From Zunongwangia profunda SM-A87 (GTDB lineage Bacteria > Bacteroidota > Bacteroidia > Flavobacteriales > Flavobacteriaceae), in NCBI RefSeq assembly GCF_000023465.1, contig NC_014041.1:4889501-4953500 (forward strand): a DNA stretch of 64,000 nucleotides. Reading direction: 5' to 3'. Shown here piece by piece: positions 17,776 to 26,218 of this stretch. A model generated the notes under the pieces. It ran no database searches. It was not told where the DNA came from and was given only the letters and a program-made list of their open reading frames with translations. The position numbers were made by a program, and so were the translations under genes. Positions within the stretch are counted from its first letter, which is position 1. The number at the start of each line of letters is the position of its first letter.

Positions 17776-18750
17776 TTAAACTGTACGTTTCATTAACATG
17801 TTGCCAAAATCACGCAACGGCTTTTTCTTCTCTTCAGCGATAGAAATGTTTTCTAAAACATCAAAAGCCATAATGGTATATTTTTCGATCTCTTCTTTTG
17901 TTAATTTTGCAGCACCGCTTTTTTGAAAAATAGATTTTACGGTTTCGATCTTTCCAGAATTATCTTCGGGGCTTATAGAGTATAAATATTCTAACTGCCT
18001 GGCATCATCTTCAGCAGACACCTCTAGTGATTTTAGATATAAAAAGGTTTTCTTATTTTCGATAATATCACCCCCTACCTGTTTCCCAAAAGTTTTTGGA
18101 TCACCAAAGGCATCCAAAAAGTCGTCCTGAAGCTGAAAAGCGATCCCTAAAAGCCTTCCAAATTGATAAATAGCTTTTTTACATTCTTCATCTACCTCAG
18201 CTACAATGGCGCCCATTTGTAAAGAAGCCCCTACCAGTACAGCGGTTTTATATTCGATCATCTTAAGGTAATCGTCTATACTTACATCATCCCTGGTTTC
18301 AAAATCTATATCGTATTGCTGCCCTTCACAAACTTCTATGGCTGTCTTGGTAAAAAGCTGTGCTAATTCTTTAAACGTATCTCCTTCATAATTCTCAAAA
18401 AGCTGGTAGGCATTTATAAGCATAGCATCCCCAGAAAGTATACCGGTATTCACATCCCATTTTTCGTGAACGGTTGCCTTCCCTCTTCGCAAAGGAGCAT
18501 CGTCCATGATATCATCGTGAACCAGGGAAAAATTATGAAAAATCTCTATCGCCAGAGAAGCATCTAAGGCTTTTTTATAATCTTTATCAAAAATTTCTGT
18601 TGCCATTAAAACGAGTACGGGCCTTAATCTCTTTCCTCCCAACCCAAGAATATAAACCATTGGTTCATAAAGATTAGCAGGTTCTTTAATTGTGATTTTT
18701 TCCTTAAGATACTTTAAAAAAACCTCCCTATACTCTGAAATAGCCAGCAT
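17776..18750 (-). CDS. Polyprenyl diphosphate synthase (trans-isoprenyl chain elongation)
   Basis: Class I isoprenoid chain-elongating enzyme that condenses isopentenyl diphosphate onto allylic diphosphates; product length (GGPP or longer for quinones) cannot be read with certainty. Of the 324 residues, key motifs are GGKRLRPVLVL, the first Asp-rich motif LVHDDIMDDAPLRRG and the second LQDDFLDAFGD. I use the ATG at 18748-18750 (MLAISEYREVFL); an upstream ATG at 18822 would add 24 hydrophobic residues unlike the family and would lie upstream of the -7 box at 18793-18800. Confidence 0.9.
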   Translation of the reverse strand: MLAISEYREVFLKYLKEKITIKEPANLYEPMVYILGLGGKRLRPVLVLMATEIFDKDYKKALDASLAIEIFHNFSLVHDDIMDDAPLRRGKATVHEKWDVNTGILSGDAMLINAYQLFENYEGDTFKELAQLFTKTAIEVCEGQQYDIDFETRDDVSIDDYLKMIEYKTAVLVGASLQMGAIVAEVDEECKKAIYQFGRLLGIAFQLQDDFLDAFGDPKTFGKQVGGDIIENKKTFLYLKSLEVSAEDDARQLEYLYSISPEDNSGKIETVKSIFQKSGAAKLTKEEIEKYTIMAFDVLENISIAEEKKKPLRDFGNMLMKRTV

Positions 18751-18792
18751 TAAAATAATTTTTCTGCTAAAATACCATAATTGGAATAATTT

Positions 18793-18800
18793 CAAATTTA
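18793..18800 (-). promoter_or_regulatory. Putative -7 promoter box of the polyprenyl synthase gene
   Basis: CAAATTTA on the plus strand reads TAAATTTG on the minus strand, 42 bp upstream of the chosen start. It supports that start over the longer reading. Confidence 0.35.
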
Positions 18801-18828
18801 ATACGATTATTAAATATAACATAAACCA

Positions 18829-18858
18829 TGGAAACTTTATTTGTTTTAAAAGTTTCCA
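18829..18858. promoter_or_regulatory. Candidate TetR-family operator (perfect palindrome over the -33 box)
   Basis: TGGAAACTTT (18829-18838) and AAAGTTTCCA (18849-18858) form a perfect inverted repeat with 10-bp arms and a 10-bp spacer. The -33 element of the downstream promoter (TTTG, 18840-18843) sits in the spacer. Position and geometry suit autorepression by the TetR protein encoded immediately downstream. Confidence 0.65.
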
Positions 18859-18871
18859 GGATATACATTTG
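18840..18871 (+). promoter_or_regulatory. Promoter of the TetR-TolC-adaptor-RND operon
   Basis: TTTG at 18840-18843, a 20-bp spacer, and TACATTTG at 18864-18871 form a complete Bacteroidetes-type promoter. The TTG start codon of the regulator follows 15 bp later. Confidence 0.7.
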
Positions 18872-18886
18872 CAAAAATTTTAATGA

Positions 18887-19501
18887 TTGAAAGAAACGAT
18901 TTTACATATGGCAACCGAGATGTTTTTAGAATATGGTTTTAAAAGCGTCACTATGGATGATATTGCAGAAAAACTAGGCATCTCTAAAAAAACTATTTAT
19001 GCCAACTACGCTACAAAAACCCTTTTAGTACAGGATGTAGCATTTAATATTTTAGAAACCATTCAAAAAAGTATTGCTGAAATAAAGAAGAAAGACCTTA
19101 ATGCTATTGAGGAATTATTTGAGGTTAAAAAACAGATAAGGATATTTCTAAAAGATGAAAAAACATCTCCACAATTTCAACTCGAAAAATATTACCCTAA
19201 GATTTTTGCTAATGTAACCCGCAAAAAATCTGACCTTGTTTCCTGCAGCATAGAAGAAAATGTAACAAGAGGGATAAATGAAGGACTATTCCGTAAAGAA
19301 ATTGATGTGAAATTTATTGCGAAACTCTATCATGAAGGGACTAACGCGATTAGAGACACCAGTATTTTTCCCGCAGAAAATTACAGCAAAGCAGATTTGT
19401 TTCAACTGTATATAGAATATCACGTGAGGGGAATTGCCACCAAAAAAGGATTAGAAATTTTAGAAGACCTATTAAATAACAATGAGACATCTACCCATTA
19501 A
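18887..19501 (+). CDS. TetR/AcrR-family transcriptional regulator
   Basis: Probable repressor of the efflux operon it heads. The 204 residues have an N-terminal TetR helix-turn-helix (MFLEYGFKSVTMDDIAEKLGISKKTIYANYATK, residues about 11-43) and an alpha-helical ligand domain without recognisable specificity. The start is TTG at 18887, giving the family-like MKETILHMATEMF; the nearby ATG at 18884 is in another frame, and an in-frame ATG at codon 8 is a weaker alternative. Its 3' end overlaps the TolC gene by 20 bp. Confidence 0.92.
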   Translation: MKETILHMATEMFLEYGFKSVTMDDIAEKLGISKKTIYANYATKTLLVQDVAFNILETIQKSIAEIKKKDLNAIEELFEVKKQIRIFLKDEKTSPQFQLEKYYPKIFANVTRKKSDLVSCSIEENVTRGINEGLFRKEIDVKFIAKLYHEGTNAIRDTSIFPAENYSKADLFQLYIEYHVRGIATKKGLEILEDLLNNNETSTH

Positions 19502-20861
19502 AAATTTACTAATGCTAATAGGCTTTATAAGCCTTTCATCCTACGCTCAGGAGACGAATGAAATTCCCGAATCCTATTCTTTTTCTTTAGAAGAAGCTAT
19601 TCGATACGGATTAGCCCATAACGTAGAAGCCTTAAATGCGCAAAGGGACATCGCCATTTCCCTTAAGCAAAAATGGGAAATCATCGCACAGGGACTTCCA
19701 CAATTAAGCGGCGCCGTAGACTACCAAAACTACATTAAACAACCCGTACAGTTGCTACCTGCCGAGATTACCGGTGGTGAGCCCGGTACGTTTATCCCGG
19801 TTACTTTTGGCACACAGCAAAGCATGAATGCCACGGCTACGTGGAACCAGATTATTTTTGATGGTTCCTATCTGGTAGGTATACAATCGGCCAAAACTCT
19901 ACTTCAGATTACCGAAAATGCAAAAACAAAGACCGATCAGGAAGTTAAAAAAGGCATCATCAATGCCTACGGAAACGTGCTTCTAGCCGAAGAAAATGCA
20001 GCCATCCTTAAAAATAATGTGGAAAGCGTACAGCAGACTTACGATGAAACGAAACTAACTTTTGAAAATGGCCTGGCTGAAGAGGAAGATGTAGAACAAT
20101 TAGAAATCACGCTTCTTACTTTAAAGAATAACCTGAACCGAAGTCAACGCATGGCTGATATCGCTTACGAAATGCTAAACATTACCTTGGGACTGCCGGT
20201 CGAGACCAATCTTACATTAACGGAAGAATTGGAAGAACTGGCCATACAATATTTTGATCTTTCGATCTTACAGGAAAACACTCCAGTAGAAGAGAATATC
20301 GACTTTAGAATTGCCAAAAACACGGCAGAATCTGCTGAGATTGAAGTGAAATTGGAAAAAGCAAAAGCCTTGCCTTCCCTTACCGGCTATGTAAATTATG
20401 GATACCAGGGATTTAGCGAGAAGTTTACTTTTTTAAATGATAATCAGGAATATTTCAATCAGTCCATTTTAGGTATAAGCTTAAATATCCCCATCTTTAG
20501 TAGTGGGATGCGTTCGGCAAGAACACAGCAAAAGAAAATTGCTTTAGAGCAGGCACTGGCCGATCTGGAATACACAAAAAACGAGGTGAAACAACAAATA
20601 AATTCGGCTAAAACAGAATATGAATATAGTCTCGACAATTATGAAGTTCAGAAAAAAAATCTGGATTTAGCCGAACGTATTGAAAATAAAAACAAAATAA
20701 AGTTCAAAGAAGGCGTTGCCAGCAGTTTCGAACTCAATGAGGCACAAAGACAATTATATACAGCACAACAGGACTACCTGCAATCTATGCTTAATGTAAT
20801 CACTAGCAAAGTTGAGTTAGAGAATTTATTAGACACCACTAAATATGAAGAAAAAGAATAA
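19482..20861 (+). CDS. TolC-family outer-membrane efflux protein
   Basis: Outer-membrane channel of the tripartite pump. The 459 residues start with a signal peptide (LLMLIGFISLSSYAQ) and show the two repeated TolC halves, each with long coiled-coil helices (for example the region LEQALADLEYTKNEVKQQIN) and barrel-strand segments. It overlaps the upstream regulator gene by 20 bp and the adaptor reading frame lies immediately after, so the four genes read as one operon. Confidence 0.93.
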   Translation: MRHLPIKNLLMLIGFISLSSYAQETNEIPESYSFSLEEAIRYGLAHNVEALNAQRDIAISLKQKWEIIAQGLPQLSGAVDYQNYIKQPVQLLPAEITGGEPGTFIPVTFGTQQSMNATATWNQIIFDGSYLVGIQSAKTLLQITENAKTKTDQEVKKGIINAYGNVLLAEENAAILKNNVESVQQTYDETKLTFENGLAEEEDVEQLEITLLTLKNNLNRSQRMADIAYEMLNITLGLPVETNLTLTEELEELAIQYFDLSILQENTPVEENIDFRIAKNTAESAEIEVKLEKAKALPSLTGYVNYGYQGFSEKFTFLNDNQEYFNQSILGISLNIPIFSSGMRSARTQQKKIALEQALADLEYTKNEVKQQINSAKTEYEYSLDNYEVQKKNLDLAERIENKNKIKFKEGVASSFELNEAQRQLYTAQQDYLQSMLNVITSKVELENLLDTTKYEEKE

Positions 20862-20874
20862 CTACCCCCGCCAT

Positions 20875-22041
20875 ATGAAAAAATTAGCAGCAATTTTAAG
20901 TGTTTCTCTTTTGTTAGCCGCCTGTGGTAACGAAAACAAAAAATCTGTAGACGACCTCATTGAAGAAGGTAACCTTAAGGAGATAAGAGCCAGAAAATCT
21001 GAATTAAGTAAAGAGCAAAGCGCAATAACTTCAGACATTAATAAACTGGATGAAGCTATAAATACATTAGATAAAAACAAAAACCTTAATCTGGTCACTG
21101 TAACAACTTTAAAAGACAGCACATTCGAACATTTTGCTGAAGTGCAGGGGAATGTTGCTACCGATGAGAATATTATTATTTATCCAGAATATTCCGGCAT
21201 TTTAAAAAATGTATATGTCAAAGAAGGTGATCGTGTTAATAAAGGTCAGGTTCTGGCAAAAATCGATGATGGCGGATTATCAAGTCAGGTGGCACAGGCA
21301 CAGGCACAGGCAACATTAGCCAAAACAACTTATGAACGCCAGAAAAGGCTATGGGAACAGAATATAGGATCTGAAATCCAGTTTTTAGAAGCAAAAACCA
21401 ACTTTGAAGCTACCCAAAAAGCAGCGGAACAATTACAATCTCAACTTGCTAAAACTACGGTTACCGCCCCTTTTAGCGGTGTGATCGATAATATAATTAG
21501 CAATCAGGGAGAAGTTGTAAGCCCGGGACAAAGTCAGCTTTTCAGAATCATAAATCTTAATAATATGTATGTTGAGGCCGCGGTTCCTGAAAATTACCTC
21601 CCAAAAATTCAAAAAGGAACCTTTGTGAAGGTAATGATTAGCTCGGTAAACAAAGAATATGATGGCAAAGTTACAGACGTTGGAAGCAATATTAATGCGA
21701 ACAACCGCACCTTTAGAGTAAAAATAGCCATCCCAAATCCTGATAAGCTTATACGCCCTAACCAAATTGCCACTATACTGCTTAATGATTATACAGCAGC
21801 ATCTGCAATCACCATTCCTGAAAGCACCATACAAAAAAATGCAATGGGCGAAAGTCTGGTTTATACCTTAGAAAGAAAAACAGACAGCACCGGTGTAGCG
21901 CAGAAAAATGTCATCGAAACCGGTTACGTTTATAATAACATGATGGAAGTAACAGAAGGTCTATCGCCGGGTGAAATCCTAATTGTTGAAGGTAGCAAAA
22001 GTTTAAGAGACGGACAGGAAGTAAAAATCAGCAAAAAGTAA
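20875..22041 (+). CDS. RND efflux periplasmic adaptor lipoprotein (HlyD/MFP family)
   Basis: Membrane-fusion subunit linking the RND pump to TolC. I choose the ATG at 20875 (MKKLAAILSVSLLLAACG), which starts a lipoprotein signal with lipobox LLAAC; an ATG at 20845 would place ten extra polar residues before it and overlap tolC. A charged coiled-coil stretch (residues about 20-60) precedes the lipoyl/barrel-sandwich domain (VYVKEGDRVNKGQVLAKID), a helical hairpin and the beta-barrel region. The RND gene begins 3 bp after the stop. Confidence 0.92.
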   Translation: MKKLAAILSVSLLLAACGNENKKSVDDLIEEGNLKEIRARKSELSKEQSAITSDINKLDEAINTLDKNKNLNLVTVTTLKDSTFEHFAEVQGNVATDENIIIYPEYSGILKNVYVKEGDRVNKGQVLAKIDDGGLSSQVAQAQAQATLAKTTYERQKRLWEQNIGSEIQFLEAKTNFEATQKAAEQLQSQLAKTTVTAPFSGVIDNIISNQGEVVSPGQSQLFRIINLNNMYVEAAVPENYLPKIQKGTFVKVMISSVNKEYDGKVTDVGSNINANNRTFRVKIAIPNPDKLIRPNQIATILLNDYTAASAITIPESTIQKNAMGESLVYTLERKTDSTGVAQKNVIETGYVYNNMMEVTEGLSPGEILIVEGSKSLRDGQEVKISKK

Positions 22042-22044
22042 CAC

Positions 22045-25000
22045 ATGAGCAATTTAGATAAAGAATTTAAGCTCTCCTCCTGGGCAATCGACAACAAAAT
22101 GACGGTGTACGTTATTATTGCGATCATTATGCTGGGTGGTTTGCTTTCTTATTACGGGATGCCGCGGGAAGCATTTCCGGAAATCGTAGAAACTAAAATA
22201 TACGTAAGTTCGGTAAACCCCGGAAACTCGGCTGAAGATGTAGAGAAGTTTATCACAGAACCTTTAGAGGAAGAGTTTAATAATATAGCCGGCATCAAGG
22301 AAATTACCTCGACCACCCTTCAGGATTATTCTATTGTTATTGTAGAGTTTGAAGAAGATATTAGTGTAGATGTCGCCAAAACAAAAGTAAAAGATAAGGT
22401 AGATTTAGTAAAAGCCGAAACTACCTGGCCTACTTTAGATAATGGAGCTAAAGTAGAACCTAACATTTTCGATCTTAATATTTCAGAAGAAATGCCTATT
22501 CTGAATATTAACTTGACCGGTGATTATCCCGTTCAGGAATTAAAGACTTATGCTGAATATCTTCAGGAAAAAATCGAATTACTTCCGCAGATAAAAGAGG
22601 CCAGTATTCGTGGTGCTGAGGATATGGAGGTTGAAATTGCCGTAGATGTCTACAAAATGTCTGCATCACAGGTAAGTTTCGATAATATTATAAATGCGGT
22701 AAGTATGGAAAACAAAACCATTTCTGCCGGAAATATTATTACCAGTGGTGTTGAAAAGAACATCAGGATCGTAGGAGAAATAAAGGATCCAAAAGAATTA
22801 GAAAACGTTATTGTAAAACGTGAAGGAGGAAATATCTTCCTTAAAGATATCGCTGAAATCAATTTTAAAGAGAAGGATCCAACAACATTTGCCAGAGAGT
22901 ACGGGGAGCCTGTAGTCATGCTGGACATCAAAAAGCGTGGTGGAAAAAACATGATCGAAGCGGTAGAAGATATTAAAAAAATTATCGCTACAGAACAGGA
23001 AGATTATCTCCCAGAAAACCTTCATATTTCGTACTCTAACGATCAATCCACTCAAACGCAAACACAGGTAGACGACCTTGTAAATAACATCATCTTTGGG
23101 GTGATACTAGTGGTTTTGGTATTAATGTTTTTCTTAGGTTTTAGAAATGCACTTTTTGTTGGTTTAGCCATTCCACTTTCTATGTTCCTATCTTACATTG
23201 TACTTTCCAGCCTTGGCTTTACCCTAAACACCATGGTACTTTTCGCTCTGGTTATGGGGCTGGGAATGCTGGTAGATAACGGTATTGTTGTGGTAGAAAA
23301 CGTATATACTTTAATGGACGAAGGGATGCCCAGAAGACAGGCGGCCAAGCAGGGTCTTGGAGAAATAGCATGGCCTATTATCGCTTCGACCGCAACCACT
23401 CTGGCTGCATTTTTCCCATTAGGACTTTGGCCCGGCACCATTGGTAAGTTTATGGTCATCTTTCCAATCACTTTATCTATTGTACTAGGCTCATCGCTGT
23501 TTGTAGCATTGATCATCAACTCGATGCTTACCTCAGAATTTATGAAAACCGAAGAGGAAGAGATCACCAAAAAGAAACTTATACGATTATCCCTAATATT
23601 GGGAGCATTAGGAATTGTTCTCTTATTAGGTGGTTTTTTACTGGACATAGGGGCTTTTAGAGGCATTGGAAATATTTTAATCCTTTTGGTTATATTACTA
23701 TGGCTTTATAAGTATGTATTAACAAAAGCGATATCCTATTTTCAGTATACGGCTTTAAAAAAACTGGAAAACCGTTATGAGAATACATTAAAATATGCTC
23801 TAAGCGGTAAAAGAGCCTATGCGTTTTTCTTTGGCACCGTGATTATGCTAATCCTTTCTTTTATCCTAATTGGCGCAGTACAACCTAACGTATTGTTTTT
23901 TCCGGAAAATGAACCGAAACAGATTATCACTTATATCGAATATCCGGAAGGGACCGATATCCAAAAAACCAATCAACTCACTAAACAGGTTGAAAAAAGA
24001 ATCTACGATGTCATCCAAAAATATAATGATGACGGCTACAATTATATGGTAGAGTCGGCTATTTCTCAGGTAGGTGAAGGTGCTGGAAACCCGCAGACCG
24101 ATGGCGGCCAACAAAATGAAATGCCTCATAAGGGTAAAATCACTTTGTCTATGCGTGAATTTAATGAACGTAGAGGCGTAAGAAGTAGTGATGTAATGGA
24201 GGAAATCCGCGCAGCCGTTCACGGCTTTCCCGGGGCCTCGATTATCGTTGAGAAAGATGCTGCAGGCCCTCCTGCCGGTTACCCAATTAATATTGAAATT
24301 AAGGGCGAAGATTACGAAGAAATGCTGGCTGAAGCCGAAAATATGCGCTCCTATATTCAGAGATTGAGCATAGAAGGAATAGAAGAGCTAAAAATCGATG
24401 TTAATAAATCTAAATCTGAACTTGAAGTTATTGTAGACCGCAGAAAAGCAGGTCAACTTGGTGTTTCTACGGTCGCTGTTGGGCAAACCTTACGTAGGGC
24501 GATTTATGGGGAAGAAGTTTCTACCTATAAAGAAGGAGACGACGATTATGAAGTAAATGTGCGCTTCAACGAAAAATTTAGATACGATGAAAATGCGCTG
24601 TTCAATCAACCCATTACCTTTAGAGATCAAAATAATGGGCAATTGGTACAGGTTCCAATTTCAGCATTGGTAAATACTGAAGTTGCCTCCTCTTTCAGCT
24701 CGATCAAAAGAAAAGATCTAAAAAGAGTAATCACTGTTTATTCTAATGTGTTGGGTGATTATAATGCAAACGAAATTGTACAGCAATTAAAAACCGAACT
24801 TCAGAATTACGAATTACCAGAAGATATGAGTTTTGCCTTTACGGGCGAGCAGGAAGAACAGGCAGACAATATGGCGTTTTTATTAAAAGCCTTACTTATT
24901 GCTATAGGTGGAATTTTGTTGATTTTAGTAGCCCAATTTAACTCGATTTCCAAACCGATAATCATTATTAGTGCGGTAGTATTAAGTTTGGTGGGCGTAT

Positions 25001-25515
25001 TTTTCGGATTAATTATTTTCCAGATGGACTTTGTGATTATCATGACCATGATGGGAATTATATCTCTGGCCGGTATTGTAGTGAATAATGCTATTGTTCT
25101 TATAGACTATACCCAAATACTTATAGACCGTAAGAAAAACGAACTTGGTTTAGAAGACGACGAGCTGCTTACAAGAGCACAATATTTTGATTGCATTGTA
25201 CGTGGCGGTAAATCAAGGTTACGCCCCGTACTTTTAACAGCAATCACTACTGTTCTTGGATTAATACCATTAGCAATAGGATTAAATATTGACTTTTTTG
25301 GATTAATGATCGATTATGATCCACGTATTTATATAGGAGGAGATAATGTTATTTTCTGGGGACCTTTAGCCTGGACAGTGATTTTCGGACTGGTTTTCGC
25401 GACCTTCCTAACATTGATCGTTGTACCGGTCATGTTCTATCTTGTAAATCGTGCAAAGGTTAAAACCAGAGATAAAAAATTAGCCAGAAAAGAACAAAGA
25501 CTGGCCAAAAGCTAA
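22045..25515 (+). CDS. RND-family inner-membrane efflux transporter
   Basis: Proton-driven pump subunit (1156 residues, longer than the usual 1030-1050). It has twelve predicted transmembrane helices, two large periplasmic loops, and RND signatures such as YGMPREAFPEI near the N-terminus and MGIISLAGIVVNNAIVLIDY in the second half. In helix 4 the usual double Asp is VDNG, leaving one Asp, a variant seen in part of the family. Extra length lies in a hydrophobic insertion after helix 6 (bases about 23570-23720) and near residues 1080-1110. The gene ends the operon; a terminator follows. Substrate is not predictable. Confidence 0.94.
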   Translation: MSNLDKEFKLSSWAIDNKMTVYVIIAIIMLGGLLSYYGMPREAFPEIVETKIYVSSVNPGNSAEDVEKFITEPLEEEFNNIAGIKEITSTTLQDYSIVIVEFEEDISVDVAKTKVKDKVDLVKAETTWPTLDNGAKVEPNIFDLNISEEMPILNINLTGDYPVQELKTYAEYLQEKIELLPQIKEASIRGAEDMEVEIAVDVYKMSASQVSFDNIINAVSMENKTISAGNIITSGVEKNIRIVGEIKDPKELENVIVKREGGNIFLKDIAEINFKEKDPTTFAREYGEPVVMLDIKKRGGKNMIEAVEDIKKIIATEQEDYLPENLHISYSNDQSTQTQTQVDDLVNNIIFGVILVVLVLMFFLGFRNALFVGLAIPLSMFLSYIVLSSLGFTLNTMVLFALVMGLGMLVDNGIVVVENVYTLMDEGMPRRQAAKQGLGEIAWPIIASTATTLAAFFPLGLWPGTIGKFMVIFPITLSIVLGSSLFVALIINSMLTSEFMKTEEEEITKKKLIRLSLILGALGIVLLLGGFLLDIGAFRGIGNILILLVILLWLYKYVLTKAISYFQYTALKKLENRYENTLKYALSGKRAYAFFFGTVIMLILSFILIGAVQPNVLFFPENEPKQIITYIEYPEGTDIQKTNQLTKQVEKRIYDVIQKYNDDGYNYMVESAISQVGEGAGNPQTDGGQQNEMPHKGKITLSMREFNERRGVRSSDVMEEIRAAVHGFPGASIIVEKDAAGPPAGYPINIEIKGEDYEEMLAEAENMRSYIQRLSIEGIEELKIDVNKSKSELEVIVDRRKAGQLGVSTVAVGQTLRRAIYGEEVSTYKEGDDDYEVNVRFNEKFRYDENALFNQPITFRDQNNGQLVQVPISALVNTEVASSFSSIKRKDLKRVITVYSNVLGDYNANEIVQQLKTELQNYELPEDMSFAFTGEQEEQADNMAFLLKALLIAIGGILLILVAQFNSISKPIIIISAVVLSLVGVFFGLIIFQMDFVIIMTMMGIISLAGIVVNNAIVLIDYTQILIDRKKNELGLEDDELLTRAQYFDCIVRGGKSRLRPVLLTAITTVLGLIPLAIGLNIDFFGLMIDYDPRIYIGGDNVIFWGPLAWTVIFGLVFATFLTLIVVPVMFYLVNRAKVKTRDKKLARKEQRLAKS

Positions 25516-25563
25516 ATATAAACTATGCCGGCATTTCTGGTATATTCATTATATTTAGAAAGT

Positions 25564-25603
25564 AAAAAAAGCCTCGATTGTCAAACAATCGAGGCTTTTT
25601 TAT
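25564..25603. terminator. Bidirectional terminator after the efflux operon
   Basis: An 18-base arm (AAAAAAAGCCTCGATTGT), a CAA loop and the complementary arm ending in T run lie between the convergent RND and MORN-like genes. Confidence 0.9.
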
Positions 25604-25620
25604 TAAACTAAAATCAATCT

Positions 25621-25989
25621 CTATTCTTCGTTTATTGCCAACGAAGATTTAGATGAAATATCATTTACTGATACGATTTGGTTAGACTTATATTCTACCT
25701 GCTTAATCTTATCACCTTCCCAAAAAAGCCATCTACCAGTTTTTGCACCATTGTTATATTCCGCGGATGCTGTCTTTTCACCGTTCTCGTTGTAAGAAAC
25801 CCATTTTCCGTGGAGCTCCCCTTCCTTGTACGTACCTTCCTGCCTAATACTTCCGTCTTCATAATAATATGTTCCTTTTATTAAATCTCCCTGTTTTTCA
25901 AAAACAGGTTTTTTAATTCCGTTTTGTGCGATAGCTGCTCCTCCTATCATCATTAGTGCAGCAATCATTGTATTTTTTATCGTCTTCAT
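25621..25989 (-). CDS. Secreted MORN-like repeat protein
   Basis: A 122-residue exported protein: signal peptide ending in GGAAIAQ, followed by about three MORN/YwqK-type repeats of the form YYEDGSIRQEGTYKEGELHGKW. Such repeats form a beta-sheet ribbon and are common in short Bacteroidetes periplasmic proteins; no enzymatic role is implied. The promoter upstream (26016-26046) looks complete. Confidence 0.8.
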   Translation of the reverse strand: MKTIKNTMIAALMMIGGAAIAQNGIKKPVFEKQGDLIKGTYYYEDGSIRQEGTYKEGELHGKWVSYNENGEKTASAEYNNGAKTGRWLFWEGDKIKQVEYKSNQIVSVNDISSKSSLAINEE

Positions 25990-26015
25990 TATGCTATCTA
26001 TTAATCTTATAGTAA

Positions 26016-26046
26016 CAAATATAATGCAAAATTTACATTAAAACAA
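26016..26046 (-). promoter_or_regulatory. Promoter of the MORN-like gene
   Basis: On the minus strand: TTG (26044-26046), a 20-bp spacer, then TATATTTG (plus-strand CAAATATA, 26016-26023), ending 26 bp before the ATG. It is a full match to the Bacteroidetes promoter form. Confidence 0.6.
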
Positions 26047-26128
26047 TAATTATGTAACATTAAATTAACATTAAACCTACAACACAATGAATTTCAATAT
26101 TTTAATTAAAATTATTTAGTAACATTAA
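26035..26128 (+). repeat. Four copies of ACATTAA in the MORN/aspS intergenic region
   Basis: ACATTAA occurs at 26035, 26057, 26068 and 26122, three of them as TAACATTAA. The region is very AT-rich, so chance contributes; a protein-binding array is possible. Confidence 0.35.
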
Positions 26129-26183
26129 GTTTACATAGTGATTAATTTTAGTCTGTTTATTTACTCAAACCACATTTACTTAT

Positions 26184-26191
26184 TACTTTTG
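26184..26191 (+). promoter_or_regulatory. Putative -7 promoter box of aspS
   Basis: TACTTTTG matches TAnnTTTG, ending 27 bp before the ATG at 26219. The -33 element is unclear. Confidence 0.4.
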
Positions 26192-26218
26192 CCCCACTAA
26201 AATTTTACGAAAACAACT

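Noticed and set aside
21433..21834. 133-codon minus-strand frame within the adaptor gene
   Set aside because: Antisense to the adaptor protein; sequence has no signal, domain or promoter.
23193..23666. 157-codon minus-strand frame inside the RND transporter gene
   Set aside because: It mirrors conserved membrane segments of the transporter; its translation has no family character and no promoter is present.
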